From NCBI GenBank assembly GCA_036937835.1, contig CM072866.1:17936001-18000000 (forward strand): 64,000 bases of DNA, written 5' to 3'. This DNA is from Pampus argenteus (lineage: Eukaryota; Chordata; Actinopteri; Scombriformes; Stromateidae). Below the pieces are notes generated by a model. The model searched no databases, had not been told where the DNA came from, and saw only the letters and a program-made list of their open reading frames with translations. How positions within the stretch are numbered: the stretch's first letter is position 1; each line of letters opens with the position of its first letter. A program made the translations under genes and the position numbers. Shown piece after piece: positions 54,101-64,000 of this stretch.

Positions 54101-57100
54101 AAAAACAACTTTTGAACACATTGCCAAGGTTCTAGTACTTGAAAGTCAAGGACCAAATTTCACGCAAAAGTGGCCAAAGTTTATCCCATTTCCCTGTTTG
54201 CTGTTACTTGATGAGTCCTCATTGTCTATTTTGATCGTTACCCTGCCTATGAGTGTCTAGAAATCTCTGCTGAATTCCAGAGAGGCTGATGTTGTGTGAC
54301 AGTTCTGTAGCTGGTACTATTTAAGACAACCACAAACAGAGACCAGTTCTGCGGAGGTTACAACCTTGCCACTTCTCATCAGAGTGAAACCCGAAGAGAG
54401 GGTCACTCTGTGTGGGTATTCAGGACAGGCGGTGACTGTGTATACCATTGTGGAGGCTGTGGAGCTGCTATTCAGCAAATGTTGATAGAGCTTGGAATTA
54501 GTGTTATTTTCATCCCCTGTCACAGTCTTCCTTTGTTTGGAGTCCAAATTTCATAACCGTGTCTGTGAAATGTACCCAATGATTAGGTTTCTCTCGGGGA
54601 CCCCTAACCATGGCCTCCAACAGATGGCCTGTACCTCTTTGTATATGCAGATTTATTCACTGGGAATGTTTACAGATATCGTCATTACATGGACATCCAT
54701 AGCTAAATAGGCAGTAATTGAGGCAAAAGCTGTCAGCCAGTCAGTGTTGTTTTTGTCATGTTCTGGCTGAAAGGAACAACTTGCAGAGAGGGACAGCCAG
54801 TATCACGCAATTGACCTTTTACATGATTTTCAATTACTAGAGGAGAGAAACTGAGGGGTCCCTGTAGTGCAGCTGTCTCTGCTGTCTCCTCTCCAAAACA
54901 TCTGCCCATCGAACATGGCAGCGGCTTCTCTTTCTCCCCGTGAGGTCGCGTGCCCTGCCCAGGATGGGCAGGTGTGAGCTGGGCCAGGCCCCTCTGTCAT
55001 TAAGCAGCCCAGCTGTGCTGTCACGTCTAGCGTAGAGGTGGGTGTCATCCATGACCCTGTCTCAGCCCCCTCGGAGGGGCATACATAGACCTTGACAGGG
55101 CAGCTGAGGGTAAAGCCATGCATGGAATATCTATGAAGGACGACCATGTCGTCCCCTCCTCGCACCCTGGAGGGTGCCACCTCCGCATGCTTGCCTACCC
55201 TCCTGCCAAAGTACAGGATGGGCCCTCATCAGCCGTGTCAGTCAATAAAAAGAGAGAACATCACATCTCCCCTCCTGCTGTGTCCTGTGTGTCTTTTCAA
55301 AGGAGAGTTGCACACTTCGAAAGGAGGATAGTGTGATGGTAGACATTTTCACTGATGCAATGAGGATATAAATATAATATAATAATAATATAATATATTC
55401 AATAACAACCAAATTGATTACTTTTATGTGAAAATAGACTATGTATTTTGCACGTCTTTAAAACCACTTTGTGATTTGAATTGTTAATAAATCAGGTCAC
55501 AACAATACATAAAAAACAATTTCCATCACTGTAATTATTTAAATTAGTTTGCTCTTAGTTTGTTCCTCTGAGTGTATGTAAAAAAAAAACATTGTAATAA
55601 TTGTCACATCCCCAAAAACATTCGGCAAATATTTTTCCCTTTTAAAAAAATTATTATAAAATGGCAGTTTAACCTACATGCAGTATTGAAATATATTGAT
55701 GATAAACTAACACTACTTGGTGTGAGTGTCTTCTGGAAAGAAGCCCCTAGTTTTGCAACCCTGGGCTTCTTGATTGATTTCAGTCAAGTTTCAATCAATG
55801 CTACAGTATGACTGGTGCAGATGGCATCTTCACACAGATTAGTCACAGAAAGAATGTAGAAAAATTATGTAGTTTGAAGCAGATGTTGGCTCACTAGATA
55901 TCCACAGTATGGAGTTGCTGGTTAACTGTTGCAAATGTTTTTTTTTCCTAAGTATAAAATGTTGTTTGCCTCAGGAGCTAATTCATTGTTCATTCACCTG
56001 TAGGCCACAGTATATTTGCAAGCAGCTCAGTACTTCATTGTGTCATTAAGAATCTGTGCCATATTTCTTTTATCTAGTTTTGCTGGGACAAACATGTTAT
56101 CAACATGACATTCTGACATGCTCCAAATGTGTCTCTTTGATTCAGCTTATACATGTCATAAAGAAAACCCCTAGTGAGATCTGCCTACCCATCCTGCTTT
56201 CCTGCATTTGAATGTAAGGACTTGATTCATCTCTGGTCAATGTATTTATATGAAGTTTTAGTGGCACACTGAAACACAACAACACTGTGATCAGAGCAAT
56301 GGTTGGAGCGGGAAAAGAGATCAGATGTTTCTAACTGATACTTGGAAAAAGAAGAGTGAAAGAGAATAAGTGAATTTGTATTCAGAATGGCCAATTTGCA
56401 TAGTTACAGCTGTGCCAAAAGCTGATTCAGAGCTCTTACATTTTAAAAGCTCTAATGTTTTGCAGGAGTGGCCAAACTTTCTTTTCATATGCCTAATCAC
56501 AAAAGCAAACATGTTTTGTGTTGCATTATGCAATATATTTCAAAGCATTTTGTCAGAGAAAAAAGACATTATAGGAATTTTGTTTCAATAGTAGCAATGC
56601 ATGAAATATAAATGTAATGTATGAAAAGATGAGTTGTTGACAGTTTTACACAAAGTGTGTCACCATTCTGCACATCTGCTTTGACATTTTTAAATGGAAC
56701 AAAGTTGAATGAGTGTGAAAAACAGTCCGCTACTTTCTGTACCGTAGCTTGTGATCTTCATCATGCTGCCATATTCCTGCTCCTTGAGATGTACATTTAA
56801 ATAATTAGAGAATGCTGTGGCCCGGATTATTTGATATTCTGATATTTCTGTGAAGTCCTCTAGAGACAGTAGAGGGACACATATGGGGCAACCGCTCTGC
56901 ACTTTTTGTTTGAGTCTTCACCGTGGCCTTATCAAATGAAGCAAATATATCCAAAGACAGCTACAATGATCTAAAACAAGAGGGGTCAACTAAGTGTTCA
57001 TTATTAAAGGACACTCGAATGTTATTTTTAAGTATATGGGGTGCTGCGCTTTCACATTGTGGCCTAGTGTCAAGGGAAAGCCAGTTTAATCACCCCTGTA

Positions 57101-60100
57101 TGCAGGTCTATAGAATATATGCTGAATGCAAAATTTGAATGTTATTTATTTATTTTATTTTGTGCTAGCTTCTGCCAGTGCCATGACTTAAAGTTTTTCT
57201 TTCAAGTGGACACAGCTGTACTGGTGATGTCCAGTATTATTTGTCTCTAATGTAATTAATCTGAATAGTCTTGCCATCTCCAAAATACTGTTGACAGTTG
57301 GCAAATCCTGCCTATCTAATATTTTGCTGCTCAGAGGAAAGAACTCTTTGCCCTGCATGTTTCAAATATTTAATTAATGTCTCCTGATGTCAAGAAAGTT
57401 GGCATAACTTCCGGATTTATCTTAGATGGCATCGTAAGCTTAAATAACTTAGATTAAGTTTTGCTTTATCGTGCTGAATATCCATAGAATAAGATTTCTC
57501 TTGTGTCTGCAGCTTGTGCAAAAGCCTGATGAGACATCACTTCCTTCACAACATTTTTTCTTTTTTGTTAGTGTATAGTTTAGAAAGTGCAGAGAATCTG
57601 TAAGCCATGTCGGTATCTTCACCTGCACTAAAGCTGGTTTGAATGTTTTCAAGTTTGTACGCTACTTTAAATGATTGGGGGACTAAAAGGGTTAATTCTA
57701 CTAATTTGAAAATGGACATCTCATACAATATGTTATTTTAATACTTGTTCTGATTTGTGAATAAGAATCAGTTTCTTCTTAAGCACAACACCAGAGAGAT
57801 AGACTGCAGAAAGATTGCCATCTAAATCTGGGAGATGATCCATTGTCAATAATGGAACAGCTTTTTTTTGGACTATGACAGGACAGGAGACAGTCCCTGA
57901 TTAAGACATCAGATTAAAGTCCTATATGAATTCAGGGATGCTCAGTGATATAGAGACTTTCTGTTTGCAGTGGCCCCACAGAGCTGTATAATTAAGTTGA
58001 CCAATGTTTTCGCCTCATCTGTCATGAATTTAAAAAATCAAAACCCTCAAGTGCACTTTGCTGTTTGCTGCATCCAAACCAGAGTGTGCACTGAATCTTC
58101 TTTTGACCAGCAATAAATCAAGAATGTGTTGTTTGTTTGGTCATTTGTGAGTTATTGGCTTTTTCTGTGTCAGTAGTGTAATTCCCAGCCTCACCTACAG
58201 TGTATACACACACGTCTAGTGTTATTGGCAGCGTGCCTTCATCCACCGACACCTCCAGCGTCCCTGGTGGCCTTTGTCACAGAAGAAAGAGAATGATCAA
58301 TATCCCAGTTAAACTAGACTTTCAAAGCTGATCGTAGGGCCTCAGTCTGGGGCCTTCTTCTTTAATGAATTTTCTTTCATTCCACGCAAGTTTTTAAACA
58401 TCAAACAATAAATCGGCCAGGGCACAGTAAAATATTTAGATCTATTGACTGTGTTTGAAAAATGTAGAGGGCAAAAACTCTAGTGGTTTGATGCTGATAC
58501 ATTCTGAACACTTTAATCCACCCGAGTGTTTCCTTTTATCTGCCTGGGTTTCTCCAGAAGAGGGGAAAAGGGCCTCAAGAATGTTCTCAAAGATCCAGCA
58601 ACTCTTTCTTAAAAGCTCCTTACCTTCAATTGCTCTTTTCTAACAGTGATTCTCAATGTTCGTGGTACCAAGGCACACTTGAAAAAAATATGATCTGAGA
58701 GAATGAGTCAAATCTGAGTGATTGCTCACCTTAAATGATATTGGGTACAGCAAAGATATACAATTGTAGAGTAAATAAGTACATTAAGTAAATTCTGTAA
58801 GCAATTGTCCTGTTGTCAGTAACAAAACAGGGCCATGCCGTGTTGCCATTGTTGAGAACATCTGCTTTATAGCATTGGCAGTTTATTGTAGTAGCATAGC
58901 TTTTCATAGCTTAAAACAAACTCTGAAACAAAGAAGTGATTAAAAAATAAAAGGCTGCAACTAATGATTCTTTAGAGTCATAGAGCCTTATTTTGGGGAG
59001 TGGCCCATCAGCTGATAAGTGACTACTGCACATGCTACATAACTGCATCACTGGTTCGATTTCAGTCAGGGACCTTTGTTGCATGTCGTACGCATCTCTC
59101 TCCCCCTCTGTTTCCTGTCTGCCTTCACTGCCCACTTTCCAAAACCCCAAAATGAATCAGTTTATTATTATAATAAATGACAAAGAAAAGCATTAAATCA
59201 TCACATTTGATTAATTTTTGTCAGTAATCAGTTATCTTGTGTCAGCATCTGAAGGCATATAACCTAATTGCTGGAAACAAGTTTTAACTAAAAAAAAATG
59301 TTTTCTGCCATTACGGGTCCCACAAAAAAGAAGTTGAGGGGAGAGTGCTGGTGTTATTTGAGTTATGAGTTATTTAAAGTACTTTCTGTCTTTCAGTGTT
59401 GAAGGGATGGTACAAGCCACAGATCAAAAAGTGTCTGAAAATACATTATGCTGTAGAAACATTTCAGTAGGGCTCTGCGAGTTTGACCAGATTGCACTTC
59501 AGAGTGTTTGTGTCTATTTAGTGCATTTCCCTTTTTTAGTTTTGTTTTTTCTGTCAAATGAAAACTAAAGATTGAGTGAAATATCTATTCTGTTATTTTT
59601 GGTCAAAGTTATATCAAGGTGAACATCAGTGCCTTGATCTGACCCCTTGTGGAGCCACTCTTTCTAATAAATTGTACTGTGTGTAAGCATGTCTTTGCAT
59701 GGCTGGGATGTGTGTGTGTGAGTGTGTGTGTTTAGCTGGCGTGACAGCCTGGCCTTGACGTTAAACATCTGTTGGATGATTCATTCGGCTGTGGATGTGG
59801 AGTGACACCAAGGCACATCTGCCGAGGTGCAGACGATCCCTACAACCTGCCCCTTGCAAGGCCCCCAGCTTCACCACCCAAACCACTTTTCTGATGATTG
59901 CATCATTTTCTCGTTTCTCCACTGTGGCTAGTTCACAAAAGTGACATCCTGCTTCTCTCCCTAGTTGTGCATGCTGGAGAGCAGCAGATGCATAGCCTTG
60001 GGAAAATTTAGAAATGGCAAACATAATGAAACTCAAGAACCTGGGGAAAAAAGCGATCCCAGAAAAACTTGTCCTTTTTGTATTTTGGCACAACGTAATC

Positions 60101-62713
60101 ATCTAAATGTACTAGTTTTACTTTAGACCCATATTCAATATTCAATAAGTAGAGTCTGAGTCCATGATAAATTTATTCCACTGAATGGAAAGATTGAGAA
60201 ATCATTTGAGTTTAAGTGACAGATGCTTCTCTTCACTACTGTGTGGGGTATTGCAATCACTCGAATGAATACAGCTTGACTAATTAAGGTTATGCAGTTG
60301 GCTGGCTTTCTCCAAACAAAGCCCAAGTAATGTGGATTGTATTGTAGCACAGCCCCCATAGTATAGTACAGATGAAAGCAGAGTTGATATGCTGTTCAGT
60401 CTGATATCTTGGTTGGAAAAGTGCTGCAAAGTTCAATCACTCTAGCACTTGATTTTCAACATCACATCCATGTTTCCACTTAGCTAAAGATATAATTTTG
60501 TTGTGGGATGATCTCATAAATTGATTTACTGTACCGGCTGTACCGGTCTCAGCCCTGCTGTTACTATGACGAAAATACTGAGAAATATGACTGTAAGAAA
60601 TTAAACAGAAATAGCTGATGACAAACAAACGCAGCCAGTGCAGATGATGATGACTAAAATGTGTTGGATAGCCGTTCGTAAGCTTGCTGTGCATGTTTGG
60701 CACAGATAGAGTCCAAGGACGCACAAGGCCTTTGATCCTGTCTCTGGGGCGTCCCAGATGTTCCAGCACAGGGCAATGTCAAGTCTGGTTTATTTGCAGA
60801 GGTAATGCCCAGCCATTATATGTACAACTCATCCATCAAACGAAAAGGAACATTTCAGGAACTGATTTTTTTTTTATTTTTTGCATGTCTGACCAATTGA
60901 GGTTTGTCAGTGAAGGCAGACTTGATAGACCGAAACCACATCTTTAGCTACATGTGCTTTAAAGGGCCCAGGACACAGTGTTTAGTCAGAGCACACATGG
61001 GACATTTCCTCTCTTCGTTAATGCAGATGTTTGTGGATATTATCTATCATTTGAAGTAAAACTAAATGTAATACTTCATTTCCATAATATCATTGAAGCA
61101 GATGTTGTCCTTCCTGAAATCACAGAATAATTTTAATCACAAGGAACTCATTTGAATGCACTCATACTGATTGAACATCTTTGTGAAAATTTACAACCAG
61201 TAGGTGGCAGTATGATACTTGAATCTGCAACTTCCCAAATGAAGACTCCTCAATCATCGCTAAGAATAAGCAGCCTGACTCTTTCAATTGACAGCTTGAA
61301 ATATACAATAAAACTTGCTGCAGTTATTATATACAAAGTGGTATTTTTAACCGTTATTATTATTTCCTACTGTTACAGATCAAACATCCATATTTAAAGG
61401 CAAAGTGTGATTTGGCATTTTTATCACAGTATAGAATTAAAGCATCCACATTTCATTTATGGTGTTTTATTTAGCAGTAATTTCAGCTGTAGCAATAAAT
61501 ATAAAAAGCAAAGGGGAAAAACATAAATATTAAATAAAATATGGTAGCACCTGACTAAAAGATCAGCCTTAATTTTGGATCCTTTGATTAAATTGTGAAG
61601 AGTGTTTTCAATCAGCTTTATGCAAGATAGCGAAGGTTAGTGCTCAGCTAAAAAACACAGCCCTCTTTTGGCTAAATAACTAAAATATAGCATCATGAGA
61701 TATTGTAAAATATTAAGTATATTTTTTTATTTAGACCTTTTTTTTCTTTCAAGTTTTCAGAGATTAAGAAAAAAAATCTTTTTTCACTTTTTAAGGAAAA
61801 ACAGTGAGAAAAAAAATCTTAAATACACTTTACTAATATTAAAAAAATGCTCATTGATCTTAAACTTTTGCCTTTCATCAAATTCAATAGAACTGCTTCA
61901 GCAGTTCATCTTCATAATAGAATCTTTCCAACACCATTTTCTACTTTGCAACCCTAGTGCAGTATTTATACTTAATGCTTGAAATCTCCTGTAAATGCTT
62001 TTTTTACAATATTGACAGTATCACTCTCCCAACTGGCAAGGTGACGGGATAGAGTTTGTGTAACGCAAATGTGACACTATTTCCCTCCAACTGTAACTTC
62101 AATCCCCTCTGAAAGCAATTAAAAGGTAGCTGGAATTCAGAGGACTTAATTTCTGAGCTTGTTGCTTCAGCAATCCTAACACAAGGAATTGTCTTTGTTT
62201 GTTTAGTAACTGAGTAGGACTATTGTCGAGTTGTAAAATGATAAAACTGGTGGCTGCACTTAAAACAGGCCTGTTGGATCACACGGTATATAAGGATAAT
62301 ATAAGTATAATATAATATAATATAATATAATATAATATAATTGTAGCTTATTAAGTTAGTCTCAAAATGTATTTCCTACAGATTTTTATAAAAAGAAAGT
62401 GGTTACACAATCTGCTACATTCACTGCCTTTACTCAGAATTAGAGATTTATTTTCTAAGGAGGAAAAAAAATCAATTAGTGCTAAATTTATTCATGGGTT
62501 TCTGCGATCAATGCGAGTCCACTCAGAGGGGCTCGGTGGGACCCAGTTCATCCCAGTTAATGTGTTTGAAGGGGAATTACCATTGATGTTGTTTTCTCTT
62601 CCTCTCAGGTCAAAGAGCACCTTGGAGCTGTCATGGCCCGCCTGCCACACAGGAGGAACTTCCCTTCAGTCCCCACCGTTACCCACAAGGCACCTGGACA
62701 GGAGGGAGGATAA
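48109..62713 (+). CDS. Speculative spliced ORF of 89 codons, unrecognised
   Basis: ATG at 48109 gives MFAGQ up to the donor at 48123. A segment 52771-52920 (acceptor TCTCCTCCAG, donor GAGA|GTGAGT, exactly 150 nt) continues in frame as SLQELDMELMGKRRKINPG... A third segment starting at 62609 (acceptor TTCTCTTCCTCTCAG) continues as VKEHLGAVMARLP... to a TAA at 62711-62713; a donor GTGAGG follows at 62732. The first 25 residues look protein-like, the rest is low in information. Each piece could be UTR of a non-coding RNA, and other exons may exist. No family recognised. Confidence 0.15.
48599..48685. mobile_element. 87-bp Tc1/mariner-type MITE
   Basis: Terminal inverted repeats: the left end CAGTACCATTCAAATGTTTG and the right end, read on the other strand, CAATACCAGTCAATAGTTTG. 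The element is flanked on both sides by TA, the target duplication of Tc1/mariner elements. The end sequence GTCCAAAC...GACTGGTA is a familiar fish MITE terminus. It carries no coding sequence. Confidence 0.85.
48690..51215. other. Intergenic; GC-rich candidate regulatory block at 49690-50720
   Basis: 48690-49690 is AT-rich with nothing named. 49690-50720 is markedly different: ordered, non-repetitive, with GGCTTAATTAGTATACAAAT and CGGCCTAATTGGCCTG homeodomain-type words, and with CAATTGGTTAACC. Short ORFs there lack family resemblance. I read it as candidate conserved non-coding DNA. Confidence 0.35.
51222..51530 (+). repeat. Best-preserved copy of the fossil repeat family
   Basis: It begins with GTTGATTAATCAATCA and TCAACTATTAAATTAATC, passes CTCTGATTCCAGCTTCC, AAATGTGAATAT, GGACTGTTGGTCAGGACAAA, GGACACCATCTTGGGCTT and GGGAAACAGTGATCGACAT, and ends ATTTTATAGATC...ACTTGATTAATTGATAATG. 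Near-palindromic ATTAATC ends and the central words match an abundant percomorph non-autonomous element. Related remnants are at 15730, 22000 and 58951. Confidence 0.75.
51535..52690. other. AT-rich intergenic sequence
   Basis: No gene, exon-like segment or repeat recognised. Confidence 0.55.
52691..53110. other. GC-rich block around a candidate exon
   Basis: Pyrimidine-rich leader, then the open segment 52771-52920, then a purine-rich stretch (GAGAGA, and G-runs near 52940-52960). Both frame 1 and frame 2 are open across the 150-nt segment, so coding cannot be inferred from openness alone. Confidence 0.3.
53111..58940. other. Gene desert, AT-rich with a GC-rich island at about 54840-55300
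   Basis: The island 54840-55300 is GC-rich and contains repeated GGGCAGGTG/GCTGGGCC-type words but no recognisable exon. An AT-only simple stretch lies at 55375-55400. The rest shows only short chance ORFs. Confidence 0.4.
58951..59260 (-). repeat. Fossil repeat copy split by a SINE
   Basis: The left part AAGGCTGCAACTAATGATT is the reverse-orientation terminus of the fossil repeat family (GTTGCAGCC end). After the inserted SINE, CATCACATTTGATTAATTTTTGTC and AATCAGTTATC continue the same family in minus orientation. Confidence 0.5.
58990..59145 (+). mobile_element. tRNA-derived SINE remnant
   Basis: Box B-like CTGGTTCGATTTC at about 59050 is followed by GGGACCTTTGTTGCATGTCGT and CATCTCTCTCCCCCTCTGTTTCCTGTCTG. 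This is the body and pyrimidine-rich tail that I recognise from a common percomorph SINE. The upstream tRNA half is present but eroded (CACATGCTACATAAC). It is not a functional tRNA gene. Confidence 0.75.
59265..62290. other. Intergenic; GC-richer block at 59740-60010
   Basis: 59740-60010 is less AT-rich and non-repetitive. Sequence from 60100 to 62290 is AT-rich with homopolymer stretches near 61730-61860. No gene recognised. Confidence 0.45.
62297..62342. repeat. (TATAA)n pentanucleotide microsatellite
   Basis: About eight near-perfect units of TATAA/ATAAT in tandem. Confidence 0.95.
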
Positions 62714-64000
62714 TGCGGAGCGGCGGTTGATGTGAGGGAAAGACAATCAGGTTGGTTGGCTGTACTGAATCTAACATACCTACTGTCAGGGAGTCTCTGA
62801 CTAGAGCTAATTGTGAATCCAATCAAGGCTGGGAATTCTGCCTATTGATTTACCCCACTAAACACACACAATGAACAAATACAGAGGGGAATACATTATG
62901 TGTGAATTAACTCACAAATGGCTTTCACGTCTACAAAATTTTCATATAATCTACAGTAGTGCTCAGTATACTCCTGTTATATTGCCAGGTGAAAAACAGC
63001 TGTACCTCACACTCTCTTAATTGGCTGCAACCACTGTAATTTTAATTCGCATGACCTTTCAGGACTTCTTGATTGTTTTCTTAATTCCTGCATACTTCAC
63101 AATGCTGCTCCATAAGACATGCGGTGTGATCCTCAGAAATATTCCTTCAAGGATATTCTTTTCGTTCTTTGTATTGATTTCAAACTGTTCCTGTACACAG
63201 GCTGTATTTCAGGTCAATTAGACATATTTGGGCATTTGCAAATCATTTTTTTTCTCAGATCCTGGGGCTCTAAAACTGCACTTTTGGCCCTAACAGCACT
63301 GCTCACATTCTCTGTGGAGCTTGACATTTTGATCCGCAACAGAGACTAAATGATAACCGTTTCCTTGTAAATACTCTTGCCTGCGGGGGGTTTGAATAGA
63401 CCAAGAAGGACTTTTTACTCACTCACTTGTTTATATTCACAACTCATCTAAATATGGACAGCTAAAGCATTTAAAATATAGTGTGTATTACATGCAGCAG
63501 TGTGAGGCTGCTGCGGAGAAAGTGCTGCAAGGGGAGACCCATAATTTTAGAAAATTATTGTTAATTTTTTTAAATTACTTTACACTTACAAATTATGTAA
63601 TTATGGCCATTTCCCAAAAAAAAGCAAATAGGTTATGATTGTTCTGTTCAAGGTTTCTTTACCAGTACCAATATAATCTTATAATCACACTCTATTGTTT
63701 TTGTTTTTCTTTAAAGAGAATAGCTTTAAAGTTTTTTTTCTGTTCATGTATGAAAGAACAAGCTGCCTTTGTTTGAAGTGTTTGGTCTTGGCATCTGTGA
63801 TCACTCTCATTAGGGCTCTCCTCATACTAACAGCAAAAACACTCCAATCATTTATTTTTATTTCAAACGTATCATTGACTGCTGTCTGAGGTTGCATCCA
63901 CATCTAAGAGAGGGTATTTATTTGAATCTAACTAACACCCTTTTCTTTAGCAATTTTAAATATAAATGGAGGAGGAATCGATTAGTCACTCACTGATTTT
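62345..64000. other. Intergenic; GC-richer block at 62500-62830
   Basis: The block at 62500-62830 contains the third segment of the speculative spliced ORF (62609-62731) with a good acceptor. Downstream to the window end is AT-rich, with CTAATTGTGAATCCAATCAA near 62805 and no recognisable gene. Confidence 0.4.

Noticed and set aside
58650..58700. GTGATTCTCAATGTTCGTGG...AAGGCACACTTGAAAA, like a fish repeat (GTGGTTCTCAA... type)
   Set aside because: Too short to assign with confidence.
59048..59062. GGTTCGATTTC as a tRNA gene box B
   Set aside because: No acceptor stem, no intact box A, and a SINE-type pyrimidine tail downstream.
62367..62735. 122-codon plus-strand ORF crossing 62609
   Set aside because: The first half is AT-rich and chance-like. 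Only the part after the acceptor is considered, and in another frame.
26000..64000. Exons of ccdc171, bnc2 or nfib, expected from human synteny
   Set aside because: I looked for characteristic peptides of these proteins and found none.
1..64000. CRISPR array, bacterial operon, prophage or endogenous virus
   Set aside because: No regularly spaced repeats, no Shine-Dalgarno-led gene series, and no retroviral gag/pol/env-like frame. The only RT-like sequence is of LINE type.

Overview
The window looks like nuclear DNA of a teleost fish, probably a percomorph. The genes are vertebrate, with short introns (often 80-700 bp). The DNA is AT-rich with few CpGs, long CA/GT microsatellites, and dispersed repeats and a tRNA-type SINE that I recognise from percomorph genomes. 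There is no bacterial-style organisation, CRISPR array or rRNA. All gene models were assembled by eye from exon reading frames, splice sites and remembered protein families; no search was run.

Left 26 kb (gene-dense): four genes. dnajb14 (minus; its 3' end runs off the left edge) encodes an ER-membrane J-domain co-chaperone. ttc39b (minus, 16 coding exons) encodes a TPR protein. snapc3 (plus, 9 coding exons) encodes a subunit of the snRNA promoter-binding SNAPc complex and is head-to-head with ttc39b across about 0.7 kb. psip1 (LEDGF/p75; minus, 16 coding exons) encodes a PWWP chromatin reader with the integrase-binding domain and is tail-to-tail with snapc3. The ttc39b-snapc3-psip1 block is the same as on human 9p22. 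dnajb14 is not there in human (4q23), so the left flank is rearranged. The exon phases of the four models are internally consistent. One psip1 junction keeps the frame only with a GC-AG donor, and that donor overlaps a GT donor 4 nt away.

Right 38 kb (26-64 kb): a gene desert. It has no recognisable protein-coding gene. It holds scattered GC-richer, low-repeat blocks that look like regulatory or conserved non-coding DNA, fossil transposons (a small TA-flanked MITE, an inverted-repeat element and a SINE nested in an older repeat), and two weak hints of plus-strand transcription. The first hint is a 25-codon ORF with a good splice donor 0.5 kb from the psip1 promoter. The second is a CpG-rich, CRE-containing promoter-like patch near 47.9 kb, followed by a donor and two distant exon-like segments that can be joined in frame into an unrecognised 89-residue ORF. 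These are hypotheses, not established genes.
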